This document shows, piece after piece, positions 1 to 10,671 of a DNA stretch of 64,000 bases. The stretch lies in contig NZ_AFWT01000006.1 of the NCBI RefSeq assembly GCF_000224065.1, positions 62,001-126,000 on the forward strand, written 5' to 3'. Both the position numbers and the translations under genes were made by a program. The stretch comes from Thiorhodococcus drewsii AZ1. GTDB taxonomy: Bacteria; Pseudomonadota; Gammaproteobacteria; Chromatiales; Chromatiaceae. The notes beneath the pieces are model-generated. The model was not told the DNA's origin. It searched no databases and worked only from the letters and a program-made list of their open reading frames with translations. Position 1 is the first letter of the stretch, and each line of letters starts with the position of its first letter.

Positions 1-112
1 AGCATTAACGTCAGGCCTGACTTTACCCGGCCGGCACGCACAAAAGACACCGCACCAACGCCATGCTTTCGGTGGAGGCATAGCTGAGAAACAAGCAGCT
101 GGGAGATGACAC

Positions 113-904
113 ATGAGCGATTGGGAGGCTCAGGTTGAGCACGTCTGCGCGCAGTCCTGGAAGGCACTTATGGCCGAGCGGCGGTTCTTTCCCTTCTACC
201 CGCTGAAAGGCATTGGCGCAGCCCTTCCTCGAACAGCCGAGTCACCGACCTTCGATCAGTTGCGGCAGAGGCTCGGCGCAAACGCAGCGCTCGAAGCTTG
301 GTCCCGATACCCAGACGTCCAAGCCATCGACCAATTATTCACCGAGGCATCGGGAGACACCGCGTCCCCGATCTCCTTGTACGAAGCGGCGCTGATGATC
401 GGACGAAGGCTATTGGACACGCCCTCCGCCTTGAACGGTCGCGCGGCCGAGTTCTTCGCGACACAGATTCGACGCAAGGCCATCGACCCCCGTCATCCGC
501 GCACCCTGATTCGCTACAGCGACCATCCACCCGAAAGCGAGATCCCGGACCTGACCTGGCGGTTGTTCCCCCAAGAGCTGCAGGACTTCGCGATCGCGCA
601 ATGGGGGCGTACGCTCTACCGCGCTTCGGAGCTGGGGGGCCTTCGCGGCACGCCAGAGCAACGCGAGAAGCCACTCGATCCGCGCGAGCGCAAGACCCTG
701 CTGCGCCTCATCGCCGCGCTGTGCGACCTGGCCCAGCTCGATCTGGAGCAGCCCTACAAGAGCGCCGAGGTCATCCGCGTCAAGCTCGAAACGCTGGGGA
801 TCACGCTCAAAACGGATACCATCGCGGAGAAGCTCAAGGCTCTGCCGGAAGTGATCCCGCCCCCTCCAACGCCCACGACCAATGCCCCCTCGACGCCCCT
901 ATAG
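113..904 (+). CDS. Hypothetical island protein
   Basis: I do not recognise a named family. The 263-residue product has no signal peptide or membrane segment. Its N-terminal two thirds are rich in aromatic and acidic residues. The last ~70 residues (from DPRERKTLLRLI to KALPEV) form a predicted helical, DNA-binding-like module of a kind I have seen at the C-terminus of uncharacterised proteins of integrated islands; that resemblance is from memory. A proline/threonine tail ends the protein. It lies upstream of, and co-directional with, a small HTH protein and a primase-helicase, which suggests a role in the same integrated element. The stop codon falls inside the first of two tandem palindromes. 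Confidence 0.6.
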   Translation: MSDWEAQVEHVCAQSWKALMAERRFFPFYPLKGIGAALPRTAESPTFDQLRQRLGANAALEAWSRYPDVQAIDQLFTEASGDTASPISLYEAALMIGRRLLDTPSALNGRAAEFFATQIRRKAIDPRHPRTLIRYSDHPPESEIPDLTWRLFPQELQDFAIAQWGRTLYRASELGGLRGTPEQREKPLDPRERKTLLRLIAALCDLAQLDLEQPYKSAEVIRVKLETLGITLKTDTIAEKLKALPEVIPPPPTPTTNAPSTPL

Positions 905-929
905 GGATCGTCAACCGTCCCTATAGGGA
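897..929. promoter_or_regulatory. Tandem CCCTATAGGG palindromes, candidate operator
   Basis: The perfect 10-bp palindrome CCCTATAGGG occurs at 897-906 and again at 919-928, two helical turns apart (22 bp). It sits about 90 bp upstream of the small HTH gene at 1020. Such spacing suits cooperative binding of a dimeric regulator. The binding protein is unknown, and the downstream HTH protein is only one candidate. Confidence 0.45.
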
Positions 930-1019
930 CACAGCCCTCCCCCGCCACTCTAGGCTACCTCCCGCGCATCGCGCATTCCTGACGCGACGCTCACGACTTC
1001 ATGCGATAGAGGTAACCTG

Positions 1020-1253
1020 ATGACGACCCATTCTAATCCCGCCCGCCATGACTGGCGCTCGATTGCCGCCCTTGCCGAAATCGTCAATGCCGGCGCCAAG
1101 AAGACCACCCTCAGCGAGCATGCCCTGCGCCATTACGTCCGGCATGCCAACACCAATGGGCTCGGCCCGCATGTCCGCAAGCTCGGACGCAAGATCCTCA
1201 TCTCGGAATCCGGTTTCTACGACTGGCTGAGTCGGGCGCCCAGCGATGATTGA
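1020..1253 (+). CDS. Small HTH (excisionase/AlpA-like) protein
   Basis: This 77-residue basic protein has a predicted helix-turn-helix (LSEHALRHYVRHANTNGL) followed by a wing-like strand pair (VRKLGRKILISESGF) and a terminal YDWL motif. That arrangement is typical of small MerR-like or excisionase-like proteins of integrated islands, which pair a DNA-binding helix with an L-x-G-R-x-I-L-I wing. It is co-directional with the primase-helicase gene at 1458. Tandem palindromes upstream may be its binding site. It is more likely a regulator or directionality factor than an enzyme. Confidence 0.6.
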   Translation: MTTHSNPARHDWRSIAALAEIVNAGAKKTTLSEHALRHYVRHANTNGLGPHVRKLGRKILISESGFYDWLSRAPSDD

Positions 1254-1457
1254 CCCCTGGTGAGTACCGGTGCGCCGACCTGGCTTGTTTCCCTCAGCCG
1301 GCGCGCATTGGCCTCCCACAAGGATCGTCACACAGCCCGCGACTGTTCCACACCGGATCGCTGCTTCCAGCGACTGCGGTCACGGACGGGCACCGACCAA
1401 CCATCCATGCCGACCCGGTCCAGCAAGCTCTGGGTGGGGTGAGCAGGAGCCAGTCTC

Positions 1458-3644
1458 ATGGGGCATGACAGTCCACCCAGTCCATCGGGCTCATCCCAGC
1501 CCATCACCAATGCCGCCTTCCTCAAGGCTGTCTTCCCAGAACTCCGCCCCGAGGAATACCTCTGGTGCGCCAGCTTCAAGACCGATCCCAATCGGGCCAG
1601 GGCCGCCCAATGGAACGGTTACCCGGCACGGGTCCCGGTACTCGATCACCCGAGCCGCAACACCTATTTCTGCGTCGCGGCACTCAAACCTACAGCCAAG
1701 GGTCAGCAACATCGCCGAAAGGAGACCTTCTCCCGATTGTTCGTAGTCGTGCTCGACGATGCCGAGCCAGTCGCCGGGATCACACCAACCTGGGTCCTCG
1801 AGACCTCGGCACCCGACGGACAGCCCAAGCTCCAGGTGGGCTATCGCCTGCATGAACCCTTGGAGGATCTGGCGAGCGCGCAGCGCCTGCACCAGGCGTT
1901 GGCGGAGGCCGGAAACCTCAGAGCCGATCGCAACGGCAACAATCCGGTGCGCTATGTCCGTCTGCCAGTCGGCTGCAACACGAAATACCGACCTCCCCAC
2001 CCGCACCGCCTGCAACGGTTCGAGCCCGATGTCAGCATCAGCTTGGACAGACTGATCCAGGCGCTCGGACTGAGCCGCACCTGGATTCTCGATGGCGAGT
2101 CCTCCGGATGTCAGCCAAACACGGCGACCTGGATCCAACAGGCCTGCAAACTGGCTTGGGACGCGGCGCGACGGACCCTGGATGATCCAGCCCGGGGTCG
2201 CCATGCCGAGCTGTTCCGACTCGGCGCCTACGCCGCGCGCGATGGATTACCGCTCGAGGCATTGGACGTCCTGCTTGATGAGTTCGCTCGGCGCATGCGC
2301 CCGACGAATACCCAAGGTGAGGTGGCCCCCATCAACATCGTCGCCGAGCGACGCACGCTTCAGGATGGGTTCGAGCGCGGACGGCGTGATCGGAGCCAAG
2401 ACCTTCAACGTCGAGAGGCTCCGACGGTCGCCAGTCGCGAGGCGAAGCCGTCCGACACTGCCCGGAGCCTACCCCCCAACGCCTGGGGCTCAGCACCCTT
2501 GAACGTCTTGGGAGAGGTCAGTCTCATCAATGCCGCGCGCATCCCGATCGCGCCCATCCGCTGGTTGTGGCCCGGCTGGCTCGCAGCGGGCAAGATCCAC
2601 GTGCTCGCCGGCGCGCCCGGAACAGGCAAGACGACGGTCGCCATGGCGCTGGCCGCCACCCTGAGCCTGGGCGGACGCTGGCCTGATGGCGAGCGTGCCC
2701 CTGCGGGAAACGTCATGATCTGGTCGGGCGAGGACGACCCTAAGGACACCCTGGTGCCGCGCCTGGTGGCGGCCGGCGCCAACCTCAGCCGCATCGATCT
2801 CATTACCGGCTATGTCGATACGCAAGGCACGCGCACCTTCGATCCGGCTCGCGATACGCTCGCCCTTGATGAGCACATCGCCACCCTGGACACACCCCCG
2901 GCCCTGCTGATCCTGGACCCGATCGTCTCGGCCGTGGGCGGAGACTCGCACAAGAATGCCGAGGTCCGGCGGGGACTGCAGCCCTTGGTCGATCTGGCGA
3001 TGCTACGCGGCTGTGCAGTGATGGGGATCTCGCATTTCAGCAAGGGTTCGGCCGGTCGTGAGCCTGTGGAGCGCGTCACCGGCTCCCTCGCCTTCGGAGC
3101 CTTGGCCCGGATCGTCCTGGTCACGGCGCGCCAGACTGAGAGCGAGGGCGGTGGACGGCTGATCGCCCGCGGAAAATCCAATATCGGCCCCGACACCGGC
3201 GGATTTGCTTATGACCTTGAGGTTTGTGATGTCAATGGGGGGATCGAGACGACGCGAGTCCTCTGGGGCCAGATCCTGGAAGGCAGCGCCCGCGATCTGC
3301 TCGGCCGCTCGGAGCTGACCGAACTGCCCGAGGAGCAGACGGCCACCCGCGAAGCCATGGATTGGCTCGCTGACTACCTTCGCCCCGGACCAGCCAAGGC
3401 GAAGGACGTGCAGCGGGAGGCGCGCGAGGCCGGAATCAGCGAGAAGGCGCTCCGCAGCGCGAGGGAACGACTGGGCGTCAAACCCACGAAAAGTGGATTC
3501 TCGCAGGGATGGCGCTGGGAGCTGCACCGCGAAGATGCCCAAGATGCCCTTGTCAGTGGGCAAGTTGCCCACCCGCCTGAGGAGGGCATCTTCGCGGATG
3601 GAGGGCATCTTCGGGCAAAGGATAGGAGCGCTCACGGACATTAG
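1458..3644 (+). CDS. Primase-helicase fusion (RepA/AAA_25-type ATPase)
   Basis: The 728-residue protein combines an N-terminal primase-like region (about residues 10-200, resembling RepB-like or archaeo-eukaryotic primases, with FVVVLDD as a plausible catalytic acidic motif) and a RecA-fold ATPase. Walker A is GAPGTGKTT at residues 385-393 and a Walker B-like LLILDPI lies near 487. A winged-helix-like C-terminal stretch (KDVQREAREAGISEKALRSA) is followed by an Asp/His/Gly-rich tail. This architecture is common in integrated islands and plasmids, where it serves element replication. A clear AGGAG ribosome site lies 8 nt before the ATG. Function is assigned from domain pattern only. Confidence 0.75.
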   Translation: MGHDSPPSPSGSSQPITNAAFLKAVFPELRPEEYLWCASFKTDPNRARAAQWNGYPARVPVLDHPSRNTYFCVAALKPTAKGQQHRRKETFSRLFVVVLDDAEPVAGITPTWVLETSAPDGQPKLQVGYRLHEPLEDLASAQRLHQALAEAGNLRADRNGNNPVRYVRLPVGCNTKYRPPHPHRLQRFEPDVSISLDRLIQALGLSRTWILDGESSGCQPNTATWIQQACKLAWDAARRTLDDPARGRHAELFRLGAYAARDGLPLEALDVLLDEFARRMRPTNTQGEVAPINIVAERRTLQDGFERGRRDRSQDLQRREAPTVASREAKPSDTARSLPPNAWGSAPLNVLGEVSLINAARIPIAPIRWLWPGWLAAGKIHVLAGAPGTGKTTVAMALAATLSLGGRWPDGERAPAGNVMIWSGEDDPKDTLVPRLVAAGANLSRIDLITGYVDTQGTRTFDPARDTLALDEHIATLDTPPALLILDPIVSAVGGDSHKNAEVRRGLQPLVDLAMLRGCAVMGISHFSKGSAGREPVERVTGSLAFGALARIVLVTARQTESEGGGRLIARGKSNIGPDTGGFAYDLEVCDVNGGIETTRVLWGQILEGSARDLLGRSELTELPEEQTATREAMDWLADYLRPGPAKAKDVQREAREAGISEKALRSARERLGVKPTKSGFSQGWRWELHREDAQDALVSGQVAHPPEEGIFADGGHLRAKDRSAHGH

Positions 3645-3969
3645 GGCGACGCATAAAACACGAATCGCGCCCGATTCGAAACGCGCTTCACCCCAGCGCG
3701 GACGACGAGATCATTTGAGGAGACCGCTGCGTTCCTCGGCGATCTCACCCAGTACGGCTAGACCTCTTCCGGGTGGGTTAACACGTTATCGTATCTCCTA
3801 AGAGCCGCGTGAACGAGCGGCTGCGGGCCTACAAGCCGGCGCTGCTCGCCCACGCGTCACGTCGACATCAACCAGCAAGTTCCGGACAGCGTGGCTTTGG
3901 CCGTCGGAGTCCGCAGTCGAAAGGACAAAGGCCACTCGCCCCTTCCCACGAGTTCCGTATACTGCCCCC
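3645..3969. other. Gene-free stretch
   Basis: No convincing coding region, RNA gene or repeat is visible here. Short open frames have no recognisable motif. It separates the island replication gene from the PotI remnant. Confidence 0.5.
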
Positions 3970-4385
3970 GGAATTACGGCGACTCGTCACCGTCTGGTCC
4001 AGATTCTCTTTCAAGTGGTACGGCGAGCTGCTGCACAACCATCAGTTGCTCGTGCGGCCTGGTTCAGCGTTCGCGTCGCCGCAGCCAACGCCTCGGTCGC
4101 CATCGTGCTTGGCACGCTCGCCGCCAATGCACTGGTCAGACAAGGCCGCATCCGGGCGCGCGCCGGATGCGAGCTGCTCCTGGCCGCCCCCCTGGTGATA
4201 CCAGACGTCATCATCGGACTCTCGTTATTGCTGCTGTTCGTCGCCATGCAGCACACCATCGGCTGGCCCGACGGCGCGGATTCACCACCATCACCTTCAG
4301 CACCGTCTATGTCGCAGTCGTCGTACGCTCGCGACCCGCCCAGATTGACCGATCCCTAGCCGTTGCGACCACGGTGGCGCGCGTG
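3970..4385 (+). pseudogene. potI: PotI-like spermidine/putrescine ABC permease fragment
   Basis: Three overlapping frames together spell an internal part of a PotI-type inner-membrane permease. They are LRRLVTVWSRFSFKWYGEL near 3977-4050, then NASVAIVLGTLAANALV and APLVIPDVIIGLSLLLLFVA in a second frame, and TVYVAVVVRSRPAQIDRSL in a third. The intact family is about 270-290 residues; only the middle third remains. At least two frameshifts (near 4050 and 4270) and missing ends make it non-functional. It stops about 20 bp before the first CRISPR repeat, so the array or an earlier rearrangement cut the gene. The call rests on recognisable membrane helices and the conserved IDRSL segment. Confidence 0.7.
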
Positions 4386-7300
4386 CTGGTCGAGGAGTCC
4401 GGGTTTGTTTCAATCCTTGTTCTATTGGATTAGCCGTTGCGGCGTCGACCACGCCCAGCATCCGCTGCTGATCCAGACGTTTCAATCCTTGTTCTATTGG
4501 ATTAGCCGTTGCGGCCTATCCCCAAGCGCGGCGCCAAGGTGGTGAAATTCGGGTTTCAATCCTTGTTCTATTGGATTAGCCGTTGCGGCGCCACCGAGAG
4601 GTGGCCGCCATGACCGTCGAACTCATGTTTCAATCCTTGTTCTATTGGATTAGCCGTTGCGGCAAGACCAAGGAGACGTCTGATGATCCGGATTGAGAAG
4701 TTTCAATCCTTGTTCTATTGGATTAGCCGTTGCGGCGCATCACCCTCGCCGACCTCGCCCGCACCGATACCCTTTCAATCCTTGTTCTATTGGATTAGCC
4801 GTTGCGGCCCGGCCGCAGGGCGCGTGGAGCGGCATCGCGCTGTTGTTTCAATCCTTGTTCTATTGGATTAGCCGTTGCGGCTAGATGAGATGCGCCGGAA
4901 AGATCCTGAGCGCTTTGAGTTTCAATCTTTTTTCTATTGGATTAGCCGTTGCGGCATGCAAGTAGACACTGATGACTTCGGTTACAGGTTGTTTCAATCC
5001 TTGTTCTATTGGATTAGCCGTTGCGGCCTCGCTGGCGAACTGCACCGCTCAGGAGCATCGCGCAGGTTTCAATCCTTGTTCTATTGGATTAGCCGTTGCG
5101 GCTTCAGCGCCCTTGAGTTCCACGCCTTCGCTGTCGCGTTTCAATCCTTGTTCTATTGGATTAGCCGTTGCGGCCTACTGCTGCGGCCTCGGGTCGGTCG
5201 GGGTGCTGGTGTTTCAATCCTTGTTCTATTGGATTAGCCGTTGCGGCTTATACGTCTCACTCTACGTGCAACTTAGAATCATTGTTTCAATCCTTGTTCT
5301 ATTGGATTAGCCGTTGCGGCCCGAATCCAAGCCAGCCTCGCACGCCAGGCTGAGAAGTTTCAATCCTTGTTCTATTGGATTAGCCGTTGCGGCATCACCG
5401 AGTACGGCGGCACCAATCCCTACATTCCGTTTCAATCCTTGTTCTATTGGATTAGCCGTTGCGGCTCGAGTGAATTGATGGTTCCGCCAACATTTATCCG
5501 GGTTTCAATCCTTGTTCTATTGGATTAGCCGTTGCGGCGCACCACCGAGGGTCCGGGCGGCATCCGCACGTTGGCGTTTCAATCCTTGTTCTATTGGATT
5601 AGCCGTTGCGGCCTTGCCGGCTGGGTCACCCCTGCTGCGAGAGATCAGTTTCAATCCTTGTTCTATTGGATTAGCCGTTGCGGCTCCTTTGTATGTCACG
5701 CAGTGCGGAGAGACCGGCGAGTTTCAATCCTTGTTCTATTGGATTAGCCGTTGCGGCGCATCAGATAAACCCAGCGGGGTGAGTGCATTATAGTTTCAAT
5801 CCTTGTTCTATTGGATTAGCCGTTGCGGCAGGAGGTGATTGCCGGTCGCCAGTTCCAAATACTGGTTTCAATCCTTGTTCTATTGGATTAGCCGTTGCGG
5901 CGATCTGAAAAGCATGAACTGGATCGCGACCGAGGTCGGTTTCAATCCTTGTTCTATTGGATTAGCCGTTGCGGCCGTTTCCATTCCAGGGGTGCATTAT
6001 TGCCAATTGAGTGTTTCAATCCTTGTTCTATTGGATTAGCCGTTGCGGCTCAGCACAGCAATCAAGTCGTCAGATTGAGCCTTATTGTTTCAATCCTTGT
6101 TCTATTGGATTAGCCGTTGCGGCCCACCGCCACGTTCACTGGAACTGTTGTTGAAGTCTAGTTTCAATCCTTGTTCTATTGGATTAGCCGTTGCGGCAAA
6201 CCCCCTAGTTCTCACCAGGGGGTTTTGTTTTGTGTTTCAATCCTTGTTCTATTGGATTAGCCGTTGCGGCGCACTGATCGCCGCGTTGTGGCGGCGCGAA
6301 CAACGTGTTTCAATCCTTGTTCTATTGGATTAGCCGTTGCGGCGCTATCTCCAGTCGTCAGGAGCTGACTGCCGTGCTGTTTCAATCCTTGTTCTATTGG
6401 ATTAGCCGTTGCGGCGCCACCTTTCACTCGCCGGTCCCGGCGAAGATGTCGGTTTCAATCCTTGTTCTATTGGATTAGCCGTTGCGGCTACCGGGGCATC
6501 GGCGGCCGTGCTGACTCATCGATGTTTCAATCCTTGTTCTATTGGATTAGCCGTTGCGGCCAACCCCTATGCCCGGTGCGCCACGGAAGGCTGGTTTCAA
6601 TCCTTGTTCTATTGGATTAGCCGTTGCGGCATGGTTAATCTGGCATGGGGGACCGCCCCCATTTTTGTTTCAATCCTTGTTCTATTGGATTAGCCGTTGC
6701 GGCTTGATGGAGCAGTACAACACGGCACGGGGGGAGTGGGTAGTTTCAATCCTTGTTCTATTGGATTAGCCGTTGCGGCCAGAGCCGAATAGGAATCGGT
6801 AAACGTCTGTCTTATTTGTTTCAATCCTTGTTCTATTGGATTAGCCGTTGCGGCGTACGACGGCACGCCGGACAGCGTCGAGACGATTGTGTTTCAATCC
6901 TTGTTCTATTGGATTAGCCGTTGCGGCCTGAGCGCGGACACACCACACCGCGGGCCGAAGTACGTTTCAATCCTTGTTCTATTGGATTAGCCGTTGCGGC
7001 CCGCCCATGCGGCTTTTGCGATGGCCCCGATATCGCGTTTCAATCCTTGTTCTATTGGATTAGCCGTTGCGGCGCTCTATCGCCCGGACGTTCGGGATTT
7101 CGCGGCCATGTTTCAATCCTTGTTCTATTGGATTAGCCGTTGCGGCGGGGTTTCGTTTCTGAAACCGTCGACCTCCTTATGGAGTTTCAATCCTTGTTCT
7201 ATTGGATTAGCCGTTGCGGCAGAGACCACCGAGGTGGTCGAGGTGGCCTGGAACAGGTTTCAATCCTTGTTCTATTGGATTAGCCGTTGCGGCTGAACGC

Positions 7301-8249
7301 CGTTCAATTTAACGCCACGGTTGCCGAGCGTTTCAATCCTTGTTCTATTGGATTAGCCGTTGCGGCTCTCGAAGACCTGGAAAGCCGGTGGGAAGGTTTC
7401 GGGTTTCAATCCTTGTTCTATTGGATTAGCCGTTGCGGCCTCCAGCGCCAGACATGGGCCTGTCGGATCTCGGCGGTTTCAATCCTTGTTCTATTGGATT
7501 AGCCGTTGCGGCCGCCCTGCGCGACGCCGCGCGACTGCGGGAGCAGCGGTTTCAATCCTTGTTCTATTGGATTAGCCGTTGCGGCACGACGTTTGCGCGT
7601 CGGTGCCTCTTTTTCGGGACCGTGTTTCAATCCTTGTTCTATTGGATTAGCCGTTGCGGCGGTGCTGTTGAAAGGGGATGCGATCTGCGCTTTCGAGTTT
7701 CAATCCTTGTTCTATTGGATTAGCCGTTGCGGCACTGAGTTGGCAGTACAACAGTATGCTTTACCGAATGTTTCAATCCTTGTTCTATTGGATTAGCCGT
7801 TGCGGCCCGGACCGAACGGCGCACCACCCGGCTCGAATACAGGTTTCAATCCTTGTTCTATTGGATTAGCCGTTGCGGCCCTAGCGGGGATGGGCTCCAT
7901 CTCCGGTGGGTTTCCACGTTTCAATCCTTGTTCTATTGGATTAGCCGTTGCGGCCCTTCTCGCTTGAACTCGACGAAACCATGCTGGGCGTGTTTCAATC
8001 CTTGTTCTATTGGATTAGCCGTTGCGGCGTGCGGCAGCGCTGGGAACGGCATGGCTACGTTCGGGTTTCAATCCTTGTTCTATTGGATTAGCCGTTGCGG
8101 CGCAGAGCCACGGGGTTGAAGTCCTGACGTGCTGGAGGTTTCAATCCTTGTTCTATTGGATTAGCCGTTGCGGCAAGCCCCGATGTGCCGTGTGGGCTGG
8201 AATGGGGATGGGGTTTCAATCCTTGTTCTATTGGATTAGCCGTTGCGGC

Positions 8250-8357
8250 GCGCGCGCCTCAGGGTCACTGCGTCATGTAGCTGGCGTTTCAATCCTTGTT
8301 CTATTGGATTAGCCGTTGCGGCTTCCCCCTCGCCGGCGCGGCGTGGAGCTATGGCTC
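8250..8357. repeat. Duplicated two-spacer block AB, first copy
   Basis: The spacers at 8250-8285 and 8323-8357 recur in the same order at 9275-9310 and 9348-9382. The second spacer is identical in both copies. The first differs at one base (position 8 of the spacer, C versus G). Confidence 0.95.
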
Positions 8358-8764
8358 GTTTCAATCCTTGTTCTATTGGATTAGCCGTTGCGGCGCGCCT
8401 GGTCTATCTGCCGCAGGATCCGCCCACCATGTTTCAATCCTTGTTCTATTGGATTAGCCGTTGCGGCGTAAGGCGGGTTGCGTCGATCAGGAACTCATGC
8501 CAGCGTTTCAATCCTTGTTCTATTGGATTAGCCGTTGCGGCCAGGTGGGGACCGATGCCTTCGTGGGCGTGCCCCTCCGGTTTCAATCCTTGTTCTATTG
8601 GATTAGCCGTTGCGGCCGGTACCATGGCGAGCGGATCGACATCGATGGGCCGTGTTTCAATCCTTGTTCTATTGGATTAGCCGTTGCGGCCTCGCTGGGC
8701 TGCATCGCGTCCCGGCCGAGGAGCAGGGTTTCAATCCTTGTTCTATTGGATTAGCCGTTGCGGC

Positions 8765-8873
8765 AAGCAATGGATGCCTGCAAAGCCGTTATTACCGAGG
8801 TTTCAATCCTTGTTCTATTGGATTAGCCGTTGCGGCCTATCCTGAAACAGAACTGTTTGGGCAGCTTGGGATC
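8765..8873. repeat. Duplicated two-spacer block CD, first copy
   Basis: The spacers at 8765-8799 and 8837-8873 recur in order at 9056-9090 and 9128-9164. The first is identical. The second differs at one base (TTTGGGCAG versus TTTGAGCAG). Confidence 0.95.
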
Positions 8874-9055
8874 GTTTCAATCCTTGTTCTATTGGATTAG
8901 CCGTTGCGGCATCTCCATTGGCCGGGTGTCTGTCCCCCGATGGAAGTTTCAATCCTTGTTCTATTGGATTAGCCGTTGCGGCCGTGTTTTCATGACTCAG
9001 TTATAGTTGTTGCTCCATGTTTCAATCCTTGTTCTATTGGATTAGCCGTTGCGGC

Positions 9056-9164
9056 AAGCAATGGATGCCTGCAAAGCCGTTATTACCGAGGTTTCAATCC
9101 TTGTTCTATTGGATTAGCCGTTGCGGCCTATCCTGAAACAGAACTGTTTGAGCAGCTTGGGATC
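9056..9164. repeat. Duplicated two-spacer block CD, second copy
   Basis: This is the second copy of the 8765-8873 block, with one substitution. Both CD copies lie between the two AB copies, so the duplications are nested rather than tandem. Confidence 0.95.
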
Positions 9165-9274
9165 GTTTCAATCCTTGTTCTATTGGATTAGCCGTTGCGG
9201 CGCATAATGGTGTCGCCCAGGTACTCGCGCAGATCGGGTTTCAATCCTTGTTCTATTGGATTAGCCGTTGCGGC

Positions 9275-9382
9275 GCGCGCGGCTCAGGGTCACTGCGTCA
9301 TGTAGCTGGCGTTTCAATCCTTGTTCTATTGGATTAGCCGTTGCGGCTTCCCCCTCGCCGGCGCGGCGTGGAGCTATGGCTC
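9275..9382. repeat. Duplicated two-spacer block AB, second copy
   Basis: This is the second copy of the 8250-8357 block, with one substitution in its first spacer. Confidence 0.95.
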
Positions 9383-10671
9383 GTTTCAATCCTTGTTCTA
9401 TTGGATTAGCCGTTGCGGCTCTACGATCTTGAGGAAGCCTGTGAGCACGGGTACCAGGTTTCAATCCTTGTTCTATTGGATTAGCCGTTGCGGCAAGGAC
9501 TGACCTCGGCCCGCCACTCGGCGGGCTTTTGTTTCAATCCTTGTTCTATTGGATTAGCCGTTGCGGCGCCGAGCGCACTGGAGACCCGGATCTCGCAGGA
9601 TAGTTTCAATCCTTGTTCTATTGGATTAGCCGTTGCGGCACGAGAAGGCCAAGGCGGACGACGACCCGGAGTTGGCGTTTCAATCCTTGTTCTATTGGAT
9701 TAGCCGTTGCGGCCTGGACTGCGCGGCACCTGGTGGTCCTTCGAGTTGCAGTTTCAATCCTTGTTCTATTGGATTAGCCGTTGCGGCCACTTGACGAGCG
9801 ATACATCATCGGCTCTGAGTAACGTTTCAATCCTTGTTCTATTGGATTAGCCGTTGCGGCTCAACGCCAGCACCCTGAAGCAGATTTACGCGGAGCTGTT
9901 TCAATCCTTGTTCTATTGGATTAGCCGTTGCGGCGCTCGAAGACGCTCGCTTCCCGACTGCCTAGGAAGGGTTTCAATCCTTGTTCTATTGGATTAGCCG
10001 TTGCGGCTGGTTTTCCGACTCGAACGCCCGGTATGACTTCACCAAGTTTCAATCCTTGTTCTATTGGATTAGCCGTTGCGGCCTGGACTCTGGCTGGACT
10101 CTGGCGGGGATCCGGTGATGTTTCAATCCTTGTTCTATTGGATTAGCCGTTGCGGCGCGTCATTCTGAAGGTCGAACACGCCAGGGGTGCCAGGTTTCAA
10201 TCCTTGTTCTATTGGATTAGCCGTTGCGGCCAACATATTCCGCCCGATCCCGCCACACACCCCCCAGGTTTCAATCCTTGTTCTATTGGATTAGCCGTTG
10301 CGGCTAAAAAGATGGCTAATCGTGTTCCCGGTGTTGCGATGTTTCAATCCTTGTTCTATTGGATTAGCCGTTGCGGCCGCCAGTTTCAAATGCTGCATAA
10401 AAGCGGCGAATGGTGTTTCAATCCTTGTTCTATTGGATTAGCCGTTGCGGCTTCATCCACGGGGCGCTTATCATCCGAGCAGTGTAAAGTTTCAATCCTT
10501 GTTCTATTGGATTAGCCGTTGCGGCGCGAGTGCGCTGGTCATGGCAGGTCTCCTGACCTAGTTTCAATCCTTGTTCTATTGGATTAGCCGTTGCGGCAGG
10601 ATGATGACGTGTGTCCCTCGCGAGTGGTATCCATGTTTCAATCCTTGTTCTATTGGATTAGCCGTTGCGGC

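Larger units (their letters stand above)
4407..10671 (-). CRISPR. CRISPR array, 86 repeats of 37 bp
   Basis: By hand count there are 86 copies of a 37-bp repeat that begins GTTTCAATCC and ends GCCGTTGCGGC as written. They flank 85 spacers of 33-39 bp. On the complementary strand the repeat ends in ATTGAAAC, the usual 8-nt crRNA handle of type I-B and type III systems, so transcription is predicted leftward. The leader is then at 10672-10844, next to cas4. Two repeats near the left end differ: the one at 4772 starts with C, and the one at 4919 has two substitutions. This is the expected decay at the trailer end. All others look identical. Several spacers are duplicated and two resemble intrinsic terminators. 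Confidence 0.98.

Noticed and set aside
4407-10671. Many short open frames with repeated peptides such as FQSLFYWISRCG and FNPCSIGLAVAA
   Set aside because: They are translations of the CRISPR repeat in its three frames, not proteins.
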